Below, in pieces: positions 7,530 to 16,873 of a DNA stretch of 64,000 bases (positions are counted from its first letter, which is position 1; each line of letters opens with the position of its first letter). The stretch comes from Pseudomonas gregormendelii (GTDB taxonomy: Bacteria > Pseudomonadota > Gammaproteobacteria > Pseudomonadales > Pseudomonadaceae), in the NCBI RefSeq assembly GCF_017114825.1, contig NZ_JADEVO010000024.1, forward strand, positions 25,033-89,032, given 5' to 3'. A program made the translations under genes and the position numbers. The notes under the pieces are model-generated. The model worked only from the letters and a program-made list of their open reading frames with translations. It was not told where the DNA came from and did not search any database.

Positions 7530-9625
7530 ATTATCACTTTATTCCTTGGTTTTTGCTCGGTTGCAGCGCTTGGGCGACGGCTGAACAACGCTATACACAA
7601 AGCGACTTTGGGGGTGTCGGCCTGTTGCAAACCCCTACTGCGCGGATGGCACCTGCCGGTGAGTTGTCTCTGACGGCGAACCGTACAGACCCATATAGTC
7701 GCTACAGCGTATCCTTTCAACCCTTTGAATGGTTGGAGGGATCGTTCCGCTACACTGCCATCACTAACCGCATATACGGACAGGAAGATTTGAGCGGCAG
7801 CCAGAGCTTCAAGGATAAAGCTATTGACGCAAAAGTAAGACTATTAGAAGAGAATCACTGGACGCCGCAAGTTTCTTTAGGGGCAAGAGACATCGGAGGT
7901 ACAGGTTTATTTTCCAGTGAGTATTTTGTCGGCAATAAACGTTTGGGGAATTTTGATCTTAGTCTGGGTTTAGCTTGGGGGTATATAGGCAATCGTGGAG
8001 ATATTGATAATCCACTGGGCTGGGTAGATGATAAATTCAACAATCGTCCAGAGTCTACTGGACTGGTAGAAACGTCAGGCAGTTTCAATGCTAACGCCTA
8101 CTTCCGCGGCTCTCCGTCCTTCTTCGGTGGAATAAATTATCAAACACCTTGGGATCCGCTTTCTATAAAGCTAGAATACGAAGGTAACGACTATCAGCAC
8201 GAACCATTAGACAACAATCAAGTTCAAGATTCGCCAATCAATCTCGGCTTCGTATTCAAAGCTAACGATTGGGTAGACTTGCACGCAGCTTGGGAACGCG
8301 GCAATACCGCCATGTTCGGCATCACCTTGCACACCAACTTCGCCACCCGCAAGGCACCAACGAAGAGCTTCGACCCAAAACCCGAACCTGTGCCGGACGT
8401 CAAACCGACTACCGCGCCAACAGACGTGCAATGGGCCGGCGTAGCCAAGCGTCTGCAAAACAACGCAGGCTACACCGTTTCGAAAATCACCCAGCGTGAT
8501 TCCGAGTTGATCGTCTACGGCGAACAAGGCCGCTACTTCCACACCCCGAAAGCCGTGGGCCGTGCTTCGCGCATCCTCGACAACAGCGTTAACGATCAGA
8601 TCGACTGGTTCACCATGGTCGATACCCGTTACAGCCTGCCGGTCCAGGAAGTCAGCCTGCCCCGGGACACGTTCCGCGAAGTGGTGCAGGAAGATCGTCC
8701 GCTGGAAGACCTGCGCCGTGTGACTGAGCAGAATGTTCCGGTGCCGCATCAGGAGAAAACCCTGTATGCGAAGACGCCGGACAAGTTCACCTATGGCCTG
8801 GGCCTCGGGTACAAACAGAACGTCGGCGGTCCTGACGGATTCCTGCTGTACCAATTCAGTGCGGATTTGAGTGCCGAGTACCGGTTCCAGCCTGATCTTT
8901 GGTGGAGCGGCCTGTTGAGTGCGAACCTGATCAACAACTTCGACAAGTTCAAGTACGACGCACCCAGCGGCTTGCCACGGGTGCGTACCGACCTGCGGCA
9001 GTATATGACCACGTCGGAAGTGACGATGCCGACCTTCCAGTTGAACAAGGTCAAGCAGCTGGACGAAGACCTCTACGGCATGGTGTACGGCGGTTATCTG
9101 GAGTCGATGTTCGCAGGCGTCGGCGGTGAAGCGCTGTACCGTCCTATGGGCGAGCGCTGGGCAGTTGGCGTTGACATGAACTGGGTCAAGCAGCGTGATT
9201 TCGATCAGGGCTTGGGGCTGCGTGATTACAGCACCATCACTGGCAACGCCACGCTGTACTACCGCAGCTCCTTCCAGGACATCCTTGGCGCAGTGAGCGT
9301 CGGTCGCTATCTGGCGAAAGACCTGGGTGTTACGCTCGATCTGTCCCGCGAGTTCAGCAACGGCGTGCGCTTCGGTGGCTGGGTGACGGTCACCAATGCC
9401 ACGAAAGAGGAATACGGTGAGGGTAGTTTCGGAAAGGGTATCTACTTCTCGATACCGTTCGACGAATTGATGGCCAGTTCGACCACTCGCCGCGCTAACC
9501 TTGCCTGGACGCCGCTGACTCGTGACGGTGGCGCCGCGCTTGCGCGTAGCTACTCGCTGTACTCTCTAACGGAGCGTCGCAACATCGACCTCTTCCACAA
9601 CAATTTCTACAAGGTCACTGAATGA
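7526..9625 (+). CDS. yjbH: YjbH/GfcD-family outer-membrane exopolysaccharide protein
   Basis: A 699-residue YjbH homologue with a short signal peptide and the family opening FGGVGLLQTPTARMAPAG near residue 27. A beta-rich barrel region follows to about residue 270, then a Pro-rich linker near 285, a small periplasmic domain (VAKRLQNNAGYTVSKI) and a second barrel-like half ending in YSLYSLTERRNIDLF. YjbH proteins are thought to form outer-membrane barrels for polysaccharide passage or modification. The start is TTG at 7526, supported by GGAGG 8 nt upstream and by a 4-bp overlap with yjbG (TTGA). Base composition becomes more GC-rich after about 8.3 kb within this gene, so it may be mosaic. Confidence 0.88.
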   Translation: MNYHFIPWFLLGCSAWATAEQRYTQSDFGGVGLLQTPTARMAPAGELSLTANRTDPYSRYSVSFQPFEWLEGSFRYTAITNRIYGQEDLSGSQSFKDKAIDAKVRLLEENHWTPQVSLGARDIGGTGLFSSEYFVGNKRLGNFDLSLGLAWGYIGNRGDIDNPLGWVDDKFNNRPESTGLVETSGSFNANAYFRGSPSFFGGINYQTPWDPLSIKLEYEGNDYQHEPLDNNQVQDSPINLGFVFKANDWVDLHAAWERGNTAMFGITLHTNFATRKAPTKSFDPKPEPVPDVKPTTAPTDVQWAGVAKRLQNNAGYTVSKITQRDSELIVYGEQGRYFHTPKAVGRASRILDNSVNDQIDWFTMVDTRYSLPVQEVSLPRDTFREVVQEDRPLEDLRRVTEQNVPVPHQEKTLYAKTPDKFTYGLGLGYKQNVGGPDGFLLYQFSADLSAEYRFQPDLWWSGLLSANLINNFDKFKYDAPSGLPRVRTDLRQYMTTSEVTMPTFQLNKVKQLDEDLYGMVYGGYLESMFAGVGGEALYRPMGERWAVGVDMNWVKQRDFDQGLGLRDYSTITGNATLYYRSSFQDILGAVSVGRYLAKDLGVTLDLSREFSNGVRFGGWVTVTNATKEEYGEGSFGKGIYFSIPFDELMASSTTRRANLAWTPLTRDGGAALARSYSLYSLTERRNIDLFHNNFYKVTE

Positions 9626-10011
9626 ACCAGCGCATTATGCGTTTAGTGCCCAAGCTGGCGTTTTTCGTGATCCTGCTGGTGCTTTGTTTTGCCGGCATGC
9701 GCGGAGAACCCGTGCCTGAGGTATTTGAAAATCAGGACAAACTGCATCACTGGGCCGGGTTTGCGTGCTTGACGGTAAGCGCGTATCTGGCGTTCCCGGG
9801 CACTCGCATTTTCTGGTTGCTGTTTTGGCCATTAGTGGGGTCGATGCTGATCGAACTGGAGCAAAGTCTCATGCCGCTGCGTACAGCGTCTTGGGGCGAC
9901 ATGCTAGCGAATGCCGTGGGAGTAATGTGCGGGATGATGGCTATTTTGGCGTGGCGTAGGTATCAGAACTGGAGACTCAAGAGTTCTTCGACAATTATTG
10001 CCGAACGATAA
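9622..10011 (+). CDS. VanZ-like small membrane protein
   Basis: A 129-residue protein with four predicted membrane segments. The motif DKLHHWAGFACLTV, with conserved His-Trp/Phe in the second segment, and MLIELEQSLMPLRTASWGDMLAN match the VanZ-like family. Function is unknown in this family outside VanZ itself (teicoplanin resistance). Such proteins often end polysaccharide operons. The 4-bp overlap with yjbH shows it is part of the same transcript. Confidence 0.8.
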   Translation: MNQRIMRLVPKLAFFVILLVLCFAGMRGEPVPEVFENQDKLHHWAGFACLTVSAYLAFPGTRIFWLLFWPLVGSMLIELEQSLMPLRTASWGDMLANAVGVMCGMMAILAWRRYQNWRLKSSSTIIAER

Positions 10012-10089
10012 TCCGCTTGGTTACTGGTAGATCTGGCCCCATCCTCAGAGATGCGGCCAGACTCACCTATCTTCATTTCTACCACCGAT

Positions 10090-11028
10090 TCAACTAGTCT
10101 CTTTCCCAAGCAGTTTAGCTAGCCCAACACTCATCGGTGTTGTCTCAGTCAATTCGAATCTCTCAAGCAGCCGATCATTATTCGCTCGCGAATGGCGAAT
10201 ATCACCGGAGCGCGCCTGCTCATGAGTAACCAGCGGTATTTCACCTAGCACCTCACCCAGCACTTCAAGCATTTGATTTAATGAGGTGGCTCGGTTCATA
10301 CCAATGTTAATTGCGCCTACTCCAACTTCCGGCGCTTCTAATGCCTGTACCAACAAGCCGACCAAATCTTTCACATAGAAAAAATCACGAGTCTGTTCAC
10401 CATCACCAAAAATCGTGATCGGCAAACCTTTTTGTGCCCGCTCACTGAAAATGCTGATGACACCCGAGTATGGCGATGATGGGTCTTGACGAGGGCCAAA
10501 AATATTGAAAAAACGAAACACCACAGGTTCTAGCGAGTGCTGGCGCCGATAGAAGTCGAAATAGTATTCACTCGCCAGTTTGTCTGACGCATAAGGAGTC
10601 AACGGTGCCTTGGGCGTGTCTTCATCAATTGCCAGCCCTTCACCATTATTGCCGTATACCGCAGCACTAGAGGCAAACACCACACGCTTGACGTTGGCTT
10701 GGCGCATGGCCTCACAAATGTTTAAGCTACCTACGAAGTTACTTTGATGCGTGCGCACCGGATCGTCTACAGAAGCTTGAACCGAAGCTACTGCTGCAAG
10801 GTGCGCGACTGCACGACATCCATCCATTGCTCGCTCAACTACTGCAGCGTCGGCAACGTCACCTTCGATCAGTTCAACTTTTGGATTGTCTAGCGGAACG
10901 TTGCTGCACTTACCGGTCGACAAGTCATCCAGAATACGAACTGAATAGCCTTTTGCGAGCAGGACGTCAGTCAGATGGGAACCAATGAAGCCGGCACCCC
11001 CGGTGATTAAAACTGGGCCATTAGGCAT
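10090..11028 (-). CDS. NAD-dependent nucleotide-sugar epimerase (extended SDR, GalE-like)
   Basis: A 312-residue extended short-chain dehydrogenase. Near the N-terminus is the Rossmann motif TGGAGFIGSH (NAD binding), followed by DDLSTG, DVAD, AHLAAVASV and ASSAAVYG, with the catalytic Y-x3-K as YASDK and a C-terminal substrate-domain segment GDGEQTRDFFYVKD. It should interconvert UDP-hexoses (UDP-glucose/galactose 4-epimerase or UDP-GlcNAc epimerase type) in the cytoplasm, presumably supplying the local polysaccharide. I start at ATG 11028 (MPNGPVLITG); ATG 11046 adds six residues. The frame stays open to 11169, but that extension lacks family character. Convergent with the yjb operon. Confidence 0.88.
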   Translation of the reverse strand: MPNGPVLITGGAGFIGSHLTDVLLAKGYSVRILDDLSTGKCSNVPLDNPKVELIEGDVADAAVVERAMDGCRAVAHLAAVASVQASVDDPVRTHQSNFVGSLNICEAMRQANVKRVVFASSAAVYGNNGEGLAIDEDTPKAPLTPYASDKLASEYYFDFYRRQHSLEPVVFRFFNIFGPRQDPSSPYSGVISIFSERAQKGLPITIFGDGEQTRDFFYVKDLVGLLVQALEAPEVGVGAINIGMNRATSLNQMLEVLGEVLGEIPLVTHEQARSGDIRHSRANNDRLLERFELTETTPMSVGLAKLLGKETS

Positions 11029-11463
11029 GATAAAAAACCTATCCATAATTTTCGCGACGATCGAGTAGAACGTCTCGAAGTAGTTCCTTGGTTTCATTAG
11101 AAGCGCAAACAGGCTTGCACGTGCGTCAGGCAGAAATGAAAAGCAGCGCTCCAGGGTCAAGTTTCCCACAAATGATGCTGTGTTTTCGATAGAAATTAAA
11201 AGCTAGCCGCCTATGGTATCGTAAATTCGTTAGCTCGGCAGGTTACAAACTAGCAAGCAAGCTCGCTTGTATGTTTAGACTTGATGGCGTGAGCGCGACT
11301 AAAAGCTCGATTCAGACTCTAGCCCGTGCGGACCATGGAAGACTTCTCGCACCGCCCTTTCTACCCAAAGGGCCGATAAGGTATTCATAGGTGAAAAGCG
11401 GCGATAGACGCAAACCAGCGCTATTCTCGACGAAAATTTAGACGCTGGCGCCGAAGATCCGTC
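11029..11463. other. Intergenic region without a recognisable gene
   Basis: About 430 bp between the epimerase start and the transposase remnant. It contains the possible N-terminal extension and promoter of the epimerase gene; otherwise I see nothing that I can support. A further 300 bp at 11861-12163, between the remnant and the acyltransferase stop, also shows no supported gene and may hold more insertion-sequence debris. Confidence 0.4.
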
Positions 11464-11860
11464 ATGACAATCCTGACCTCGCAGACGGTTTTGGTATCAA
11501 TGTAGCCAAGGCCCAAATCGTCGTTCACCGCGAAGATCAGTGAACCACCTAGGCAATCGACAACAACCGAGAAACGCTTGTCCAGTGACTCAAAATGTTG
11601 CATTCGCAAAGCGCAATTGTTCTGGAACCTACCAGCATTTTCACTTGGACATGGTTGAACTTGACCATGAACTGGGTTACCGGGTTCACATCGTGGATGC
11701 TTACCGGGAGAGCCACTACCGGGAAAGGATTGGTCAGAGGGCCAAAATCGACCCTTGTGGCGCGTCTCCTGGCGCGGGCACCTCTCTAAGACTGCGGCTC
11801 TGGAGCCACCTATACAGGCCTACAACGCATGAAACACTGCCCCATCGACGCTAAGAGCTC
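11464..11860 (+). pseudogene. Remnant of an IS110/IS1111-family transposase
   Basis: Joining two forward frames gives stretches typical of the N-terminal DEDD domain of IS110-family transposases. FGINVAKAQIVVHRED comes first, then stops (TGA, TAG, TGA), then LKMLHSQSAIVLEPT. After a frame change, HLDMVELDHELGYRVHIVDA, YRESHYRERIGQRAKIDPC and ETLPHRR follow. Several stops and at least two frameshifts mean it cannot be expressed. The rest of the transposase is not recognisable. It marks an old insertion between the epimerase and acyltransferase genes. The family call is from remembered motifs, not a search. Confidence 0.75.
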
Positions 11861-12163
11861 ATCAAAATGCGTAGCATCAGACTATTAACAGTTGCACCAT
11901 TTAAGGTGTAGGCCGACTCCAAGCCAATGACGAGCCCTCGGCCCGGATGCCCGCCTTCATTGCAATATTCATCGAGTCCGACCTGGCCCACTGACCAATC
12001 CGGTTGTCGGCTTTGCCCTTGGTCTTGCGATTAGCGCTATACCATCCATGCCGCCAAAGCTTCATAAAAAATCGGCTAAGGGATCGTGGCATCATCACCC
12101 GGTCGTACCCCCGTGGAGAGAATCCACAGCTGCAACTTCGCCCTTCAAACATCGCAAGGGCTT

Positions 12164-14164
12164 TTAGCGACCAGCCGTGTTTTCTCGAAAGACCTCTCGA
12201 AACATCGGAATCAACAGAGATGCGCCGCGCTCATTCATATGATCATCGTCATAGAAAAGAGGAAGACCGTCTTTATCCCCCCAGCACACCCCCTCACTGC
12301 ACAAATATGGCAGCGGATCAAGTAGCTTTATTCCGCACTGCCTAGCGGCCATATCCTGAGTTTCCAGCAAGAAGGCATTACGCTTATTATAGTCCTCGAT
12401 GGTGACTGATAATCGTCGATGATCATCCCCTATCAACAATGATCGGGCCATGCCTTTAGGTACATTGTATTTCAACTCTGGAATTGGCCGCATCATATAG
12501 ACCGCTCGAGTCTTAGCAAACTCACATGCGGTATTAATAACTCCACTCCGCATTTCCATCATCAGCTCTTCATTATAGCTCTGGTATGGAGCGCTTACAT
12601 ATTTTACTGGCGATGGTGTCAGGTTTGCCGGACCCGGCTCGTTAGGACCTTCAAACAAAACTGTATATCTATTAATTAGAATTATTGGTGCGCGACTGGC
12701 TAACGCTTGTTGTTTCCTAAGTGCGTAATCAACAAACTCCTTGCAGCGGAATTTTTCGTTCGTCTTATCTTTAAGACCGAACACTGTCTGACAGCTTGAA
12801 AGAGACCAGTCAAGAACATGTAGGCTTTTATCAGGGATCGACTTTTCTATTGATCGTACAAACGATCCCGCATGACTATCACCAAGTACAATCACGCCTA
12901 AATTCTTTCCGCCATAAGTGCACTCCGGAACCTTTTTTGTATCTCCAACATGGCACTCGCCAATTCTTGGGTTCTTATTCTTCGCTTCGGCGAATATAGA
13001 GTTTACCTCCGACGTAAATCTTCCTGAAATACCGTCATAAGCGTTGATAAAAAAGCTAGGAATTGCGACGAACGAGATCGCTACCAACAACACAGCGAAG
13101 CTTCGCATCTGTGGCAACCTGGTTAGCTTCGTGCGTGCAGGAGTCTCCACAAACCGATACGAAATCCAGCCGAACAGCAGCGTTAACACTAGACAAGCAC
13201 TAATTGCCCCAAAGGATTCTGGCTGTTGAAGGTACGCCAATGCGACTGCGAACGGCCAGTGCCATAGGTATAGAGAATATGAGCAATTCCCAAGCCATTG
13301 GGCCGCCCGGCTACCAGTCCATATAGAATGTTGTCGGGCCGCGATCAGAACAAGTATCGTTCCGAATACAGGTAAAATTGCACGCCAACCTGGCCAAATA
13401 TCAGCCGCATCAAATATTGCAATGGAAAAAATTATCAACCCAAAACCACAACCTTCTATCCATAGCTTCTTTTGATCAGAAAGATGCGAATCTTTAGCCA
13501 GCAAAAAAACCAATCCGCCAGCCAGCATTTCCCAAGCCCTCGCAGGCAGTAGGTAGAAAGCCGCATTTGGCATTACCGGCGTGACCATGATCGATAATAG
13601 CAGGGAGCTCAAAAAACCTAACACCATCACAATCATGAGCGTAGAACGGCCAGGACGTAACTTCCAAACTGTTAAAATCACAACTGGCAGGATTAGATAG
13701 AATTGCCACTCAACCGACAGAGACCAAGTATGCAGAAGTGGTTTCTCATGAGATCCAGAATCAAAATAGCCTCCACTTAACCAAAACAATATATTAGAGA
13801 AAAAGCCGAGAGCACTGAGAACCTCAATACTTAGAGAGTTGTACTCTGTCTCCGAAAGAAAAAAGTAGCCAGCCAGAATAAGAAAACAACAAAGCACGAG
13901 CAGTGCGGGAACAATACGACTTGCACGCGAAGAATAGAAATTCAAAATTGAAAATATTTTCGGGGAGCCTGCAGTGCTATTTCCTTCTATGCCCTTAACG
14001 ATAATCCTGGTCATTAAAAAACCAGAGATTACAAAAAAAACATCTACGCCAACGAACCCGCCCGTAAATCCTACAACTCCAAAATGGTAAAGAATTACTG
14101 CCACTACAGCCCATGCCCGGAGGCCGTTAATGTCATCCCTGAAATTGTTGTTCCTGAGCTTCAT
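12164..14164 (-). CDS. Acyltransferase 3 with C-terminal SGNH domain (OafA-type O-acetylase)
   Basis: A 666-residue two-part enzyme. Residues 1-360 form the acyltransferase-3 membrane domain with about ten membrane segments, opening with FRDDINGLRAWAVVAVILYH (the conserved Arg and His of the family). LLHTWSLSVEWQFYLILPV and CSYSLYLWHWPF follow. Residues 410-666 form a periplasmic SGNH hydrolase-like domain: block I is VIVLGDSHAGS and the catalytic Asp-His pair lies in YDDDHMNERGAS. Such proteins O-acetylate lipopolysaccharide, capsule or peptidoglycan using cytoplasmic acetyl-CoA. The gene stands alone on the minus strand. Its AT-rich composition and the neighbouring insertion-sequence relic suggest acquisition. 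Target glycan unknown. Confidence 0.92.
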   Translation of the reverse strand: MKLRNNNFRDDINGLRAWAVVAVILYHFGVVGFTGGFVGVDVFFVISGFLMTRIIVKGIEGNSTAGSPKIFSILNFYSSRASRIVPALLVLCCFLILAGYFFLSETEYNSLSIEVLSALGFFSNILFWLSGGYFDSGSHEKPLLHTWSLSVEWQFYLILPVVILTVWKLRPGRSTLMIVMVLGFLSSLLLSIMVTPVMPNAAFYLLPARAWEMLAGGLVFLLAKDSHLSDQKKLWIEGCGFGLIIFSIAIFDAADIWPGWRAILPVFGTILVLIAARQHSIWTGSRAAQWLGNCSYSLYLWHWPFAVALAYLQQPESFGAISACLVLTLLFGWISYRFVETPARTKLTRLPQMRSFAVLLVAISFVAIPSFFINAYDGISGRFTSEVNSIFAEAKNKNPRIGECHVGDTKKVPECTYGGKNLGVIVLGDSHAGSFVRSIEKSIPDKSLHVLDWSLSSCQTVFGLKDKTNEKFRCKEFVDYALRKQQALASRAPIILINRYTVLFEGPNEPGPANLTPSPVKYVSAPYQSYNEELMMEMRSGVINTACEFAKTRAVYMMRPIPELKYNVPKGMARSLLIGDDHRRLSVTIEDYNKRNAFLLETQDMAARQCGIKLLDPLPYLCSEGVCWGDKDGLPLFYDDDHMNERGASLLIPMFREVFRENTAGR

Positions 14165-14884
14165 ATGTCTTTTGTTCTTCTGGCAATAGGTAATTTGTGA
14201 GTGGGCATTTAAGCGGCGTGGATATTGCCAGAAATCCGGAAAAAATTCGTGCTTTTAAAAATTTTTTGGCAATAGTGCCCGCGCACCGTTGCGCAGAGCA
14301 TGCTTACTAGAAGTCTTTGATGAAGACGCGAGGCCAAGATTCAGCGTTTGCTTAGCGTCCTTCAACCAAGTAGGACGCTGTTGCATCGTCATCGGGTTGC
14401 AGTGGATGGCCCGAAGATGGGAACTCCAACACTGTTAACCAGCGCCCGCTTTTCTGCGATCGGCGCTTGGGCAAATTTACTGAATGGCGTCGGCTTCGCG
14501 CCGCTAAAGCAAACTTAATCTTAATCGTTCTCGTTCCGCAGCTGAACTGATATAGCTTCTGACATTCACCTGCGTCTCCCGCGCCAGCTATGGTGACTTT
14601 AGCTCCGTTGACGCAGTTGCGGATGGTCCACGCCACAGCGACCCGCCTCATAACACTTTTAGTGCGGGCTTCTCCTCAAAAAGTACGGACGAGAATGTTG
14701 GGGGTTTTTCTGTATTGGTTATACTTTTCTCCGGAAAAACACTAGCAATTTAGGCGACACGATGGGGATCTAAGCGACCCGAATGTTGGCTAAGGGGAGT
14801 AAATCCAACGGAAATGTAGGCCATCGCCTTGCGTTTTTGACGTTTGAGATCAACTGGGTGCCTTTGCCTGGACCCCGGTAACTT
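14165..14884. other. Degenerate intergenic region, no supported gene
   Basis: 720 bp upstream of the acyltransferase. It should contain that gene's promoter. An Arg/Ser-rich open frame on the minus strand (14352-14651) has no protein-like features. I found no terminal inverted repeats. It is probably decayed mobile DNA, but that is a guess. Confidence 0.35.
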
Positions 14885-15160
14885 ATGGATTTTAACTTAA
14901 TGGAAGGGTCGAATTGCAGTCAAATCTCCATCCTCTCCGTCGCTATCCAGGTACCGCTCAATGTGCGGCTTAACGCATCAAACTATCGAATCAATGCATT
15001 GACCCAAGTGCTGGAAAAGCTAGCCATGCGCGGGCCGACTGGATGTCAATCTTTCATTCCTAGTGATTTCGCTTTGTTCTGCGCAATTCCGCCGCAGGAT
15101 TGGTGTGATGGCTGGATGTGCTGAAATTGGTTGGGCGGTGATTGCTGCTCGGGGCTGAGG
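14885..15160 (+). pseudogene. Broken paralogue of the small protein at 15716
   Basis: The forward frame gives VPLNVRLNASNYRINALTQV, then LEKLAMRG and SDFALFCAI. It aligns without gaps to the intact gene about 0.9 kb downstream (APLDVLIGAAKYRIAAVTQV, LENLAMRG, SDFALLCAI). After DWCDG the frame hits a stop; a shift to the next frame restores LDVLKLVGR, matching DVLEVVERR of the intact copy, before another stop. The original N-terminus is also lost. It is therefore a duplicated and frameshifted copy. Confidence 0.7.
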
Positions 15161-15715
15161 CCTTTCGACCGATTGAGGTTTTGATCGATGTGTAGGGCGT
15201 GAGCGCTTCCCGCGAACATTGCGTGGTTTACGGGCACACCGAACCACTGGTATTCGTTACTCACTGAAATACTCATTATTGTACCGTCGCTGTTCAGCAA
15301 ATCCTCCAATTGGACACTAGTCCTTTTCTGATTTCTTTCCTGATTCGTCTCTCCCACAGTCGCCAACGCCTTCGTGCGGTGATTCGGAATTTTCGTACAA
15401 AAATTCCAGAAATTTCCTTCAAGCTGTGTCGACCGGCATGAACTGGTGCGAAGTGGGCTGATTGGATATTCTTTCGCTGCCACTGTGGATGCAGTGGCAG
15501 GGCGTAGGAACCCTTGGAGATTCACCGCGCGTCAGTCGTTTGATTGCGGCACATAACCTGTGTCCGTAAACTCGTTCGCGGCGGCTGTGCGCGGGACACG
15601 CTTCGGCGTGGCTGAGTTTGGTGAATCCTCAGTTTCCTACTCCCGCGTACGGCTGCCACCCAAGCCCGTAGGAAAGGCCGGTGGTAGTTCAAATGAATTC
15701 ACCAAGGGCAAAAAA
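15161..15715. other. Region between the broken and intact paralogues
   Basis: About 550 bp. A 159-codon minus-strand open frame (15046-15525) crosses the broken paralogue and has a partly protein-like stretch (GVPVNHAMFAGSAHALHID) but no recognisable family. I do not call it a gene. The last 150 bp presumably hold the promoter for 15716. Confidence 0.35.
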
Positions 15716-16051
15716 ATGAGAGCACTTCACCCCGACCCACCGTACAAAAAACCACCCCCCTACCCCGAAAATCGCTTCAAGCCGCTCACCAGCAACTGCG
15801 ACGACATGCCTACATTGTTCGTCGACACCCAAGCCCCACTCGATGTACTGATCGGCGCGGCAAAGTACCGAATCGCGGCCGTCACTCAGGTACTCGAAAA
15901 CCTGGCTATGCGCGGCACGATCGAGTGCGAGTCCTTCATCCTCAGTGACTTCGCCCTGCTCTGCGCCATTTCGTTGCGCGATGGCTGTGATGTGCTGGAG
16001 GTGGTTGAGCGTCGATTGCGACCGCAACCTCAGGCTGTTTTGGTGGCGTGA
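15716..16051 (+). CDS. Small Pseudomonas hypothetical protein (DUF3077/DUF6124-like architecture)
   Basis: A 111-residue cytoplasmic protein: a Pro/Lys-rich N-terminus (PPYKKPPPYPENRFK) and one alpha-helical domain (PLDVLIGAAKYRIAAVTQV, then SDFALLCAISLRDGCDVLEV). The layout of disordered N-terminus plus two or three helices recalls the small Pseudomonas families DUF3077 and DUF6124, which often occur in several copies per genome; I cannot tell which, if either. ATG 15716 is chosen because AAGG precedes it by 8 nt and because similarity to the broken upstream copy begins after it. The same frame stays open back to 15560. Function unknown. Confidence 0.6.
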   Translation: MRALHPDPPYKKPPPYPENRFKPLTSNCDDMPTLFVDTQAPLDVLIGAAKYRIAAVTQVLENLAMRGTIECESFILSDFALLCAISLRDGCDVLEVVERRLRPQPQAVLVA

Positions 16052-16269
16052 TTAACCCGGGTAGTTGAGGCGTCTCGACTGACGCCTTCGCGGACAAGCC
16101 TGATTCCAGCAGCCCCCTGTAGCCTCGGGATGCATGGACTTGTCCGCGAACTCTCGTCACGGGTCGCGCCCTGAACCTTTGCCAGGAATTCAGACAACCT
16201 TTTCAGCCAAGCCTGATACCAGAGCTGGTTCACGATGCTTAGCCAGGACGGCTTCGCAAGCGGCTTGCA

Positions 16270-16857
16270 CTACAGCAACTGACGTTGCACCGCTTCTTCC
16301 AGCGTGCTGCGGGCAAGCGTTTGCACCACTTCGCGAGTGTCTTGCTGGAAAGGCAGGGCAACGATCAACACCAACTGCATCCAGGTACGCACCGACTCGC
16401 TTTTGCGAATGCGCCCAAGTTCTTTACCGTCCTTGTCCTTGAACACCGTTTCCAGGGTAAACGTGTTCTTCGCCGTACTGGGAATGATGAACATGGTCAA
16501 ACCGGTCACAACGGCGGAGACAACGCTGTACTGTTCATTGTTGTACAGCGTGGCTTCGGCGTAGATGTCAGAGTCAACCTTGTCGGTAGTCACCCGCGAA
16601 AAGCGCCCCGACTCTCGGAACGCATCAACAATTGCCGATTCCCACAGGGCAGCTGGAGCGCCGGCAACCGTCCGCCCCTCCCCGCCGTTGGCCTGATAAA
16701 ACGCGGTGGTGCGCACGAACGTCGTCGGCTTTTGCTGTGCAGCATCTGCTGTGAGTGGCCAGGCCTGTAAGGGCGGCAGTTCATGCATCGAATACGATGC
16801 GCAACCTGACATCAGAATGACTGACAGGATGAAGGCGTGTTTGATGTATCCAACCAT
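16270..16857 (-). CDS. Hypothetical lipoprotein
   Basis: A 195-residue protein with a lipoprotein signal peptide (VILMSGC, lipid-modified Cys near residue 19). The mature part shows a segment SAIVDAFRESGRFSRV typical of small outer-membrane lipoproteins whose core is an alpha/beta domain. A hydrophobic stretch lies at SAVVTGLTMFIIPS, and a C-terminal region (MQLVLIVALPFQQDTREVV) could be a second membrane-associated segment. An AAGGAG lies 7 nt before the start. It follows another lipoprotein gene by 16 bp, so the two form an operon. I do not recognise the family. Confidence 0.75.
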   Translation of the reverse strand: MVGYIKHAFILSVILMSGCASYSMHELPPLQAWPLTADAAQQKPTTFVRTTAFYQANGGEGRTVAGAPAALWESAIVDAFRESGRFSRVTTDKVDSDIYAEATLYNNEQYSVVSAVVTGLTMFIIPSTAKNTFTLETVFKDKDGKELGRIRKSESVRTWMQLVLIVALPFQQDTREVVQTLARSTLEEAVQRQLL

Positions 16858-16873
16858 GTGGTTCTCCTTTTAG

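Noticed and set aside
11901..12152. 83-codon minus-strand frame between the transposase relic and the acyltransferase
   Set aside because: It could be further insertion-sequence debris, but no motif supports a gene on either strand.
14352..14651. 99-codon Arg/Ser-rich minus-strand frame
   Set aside because: No start signal, no domain, composition unlike a protein; treated as degenerate DNA.
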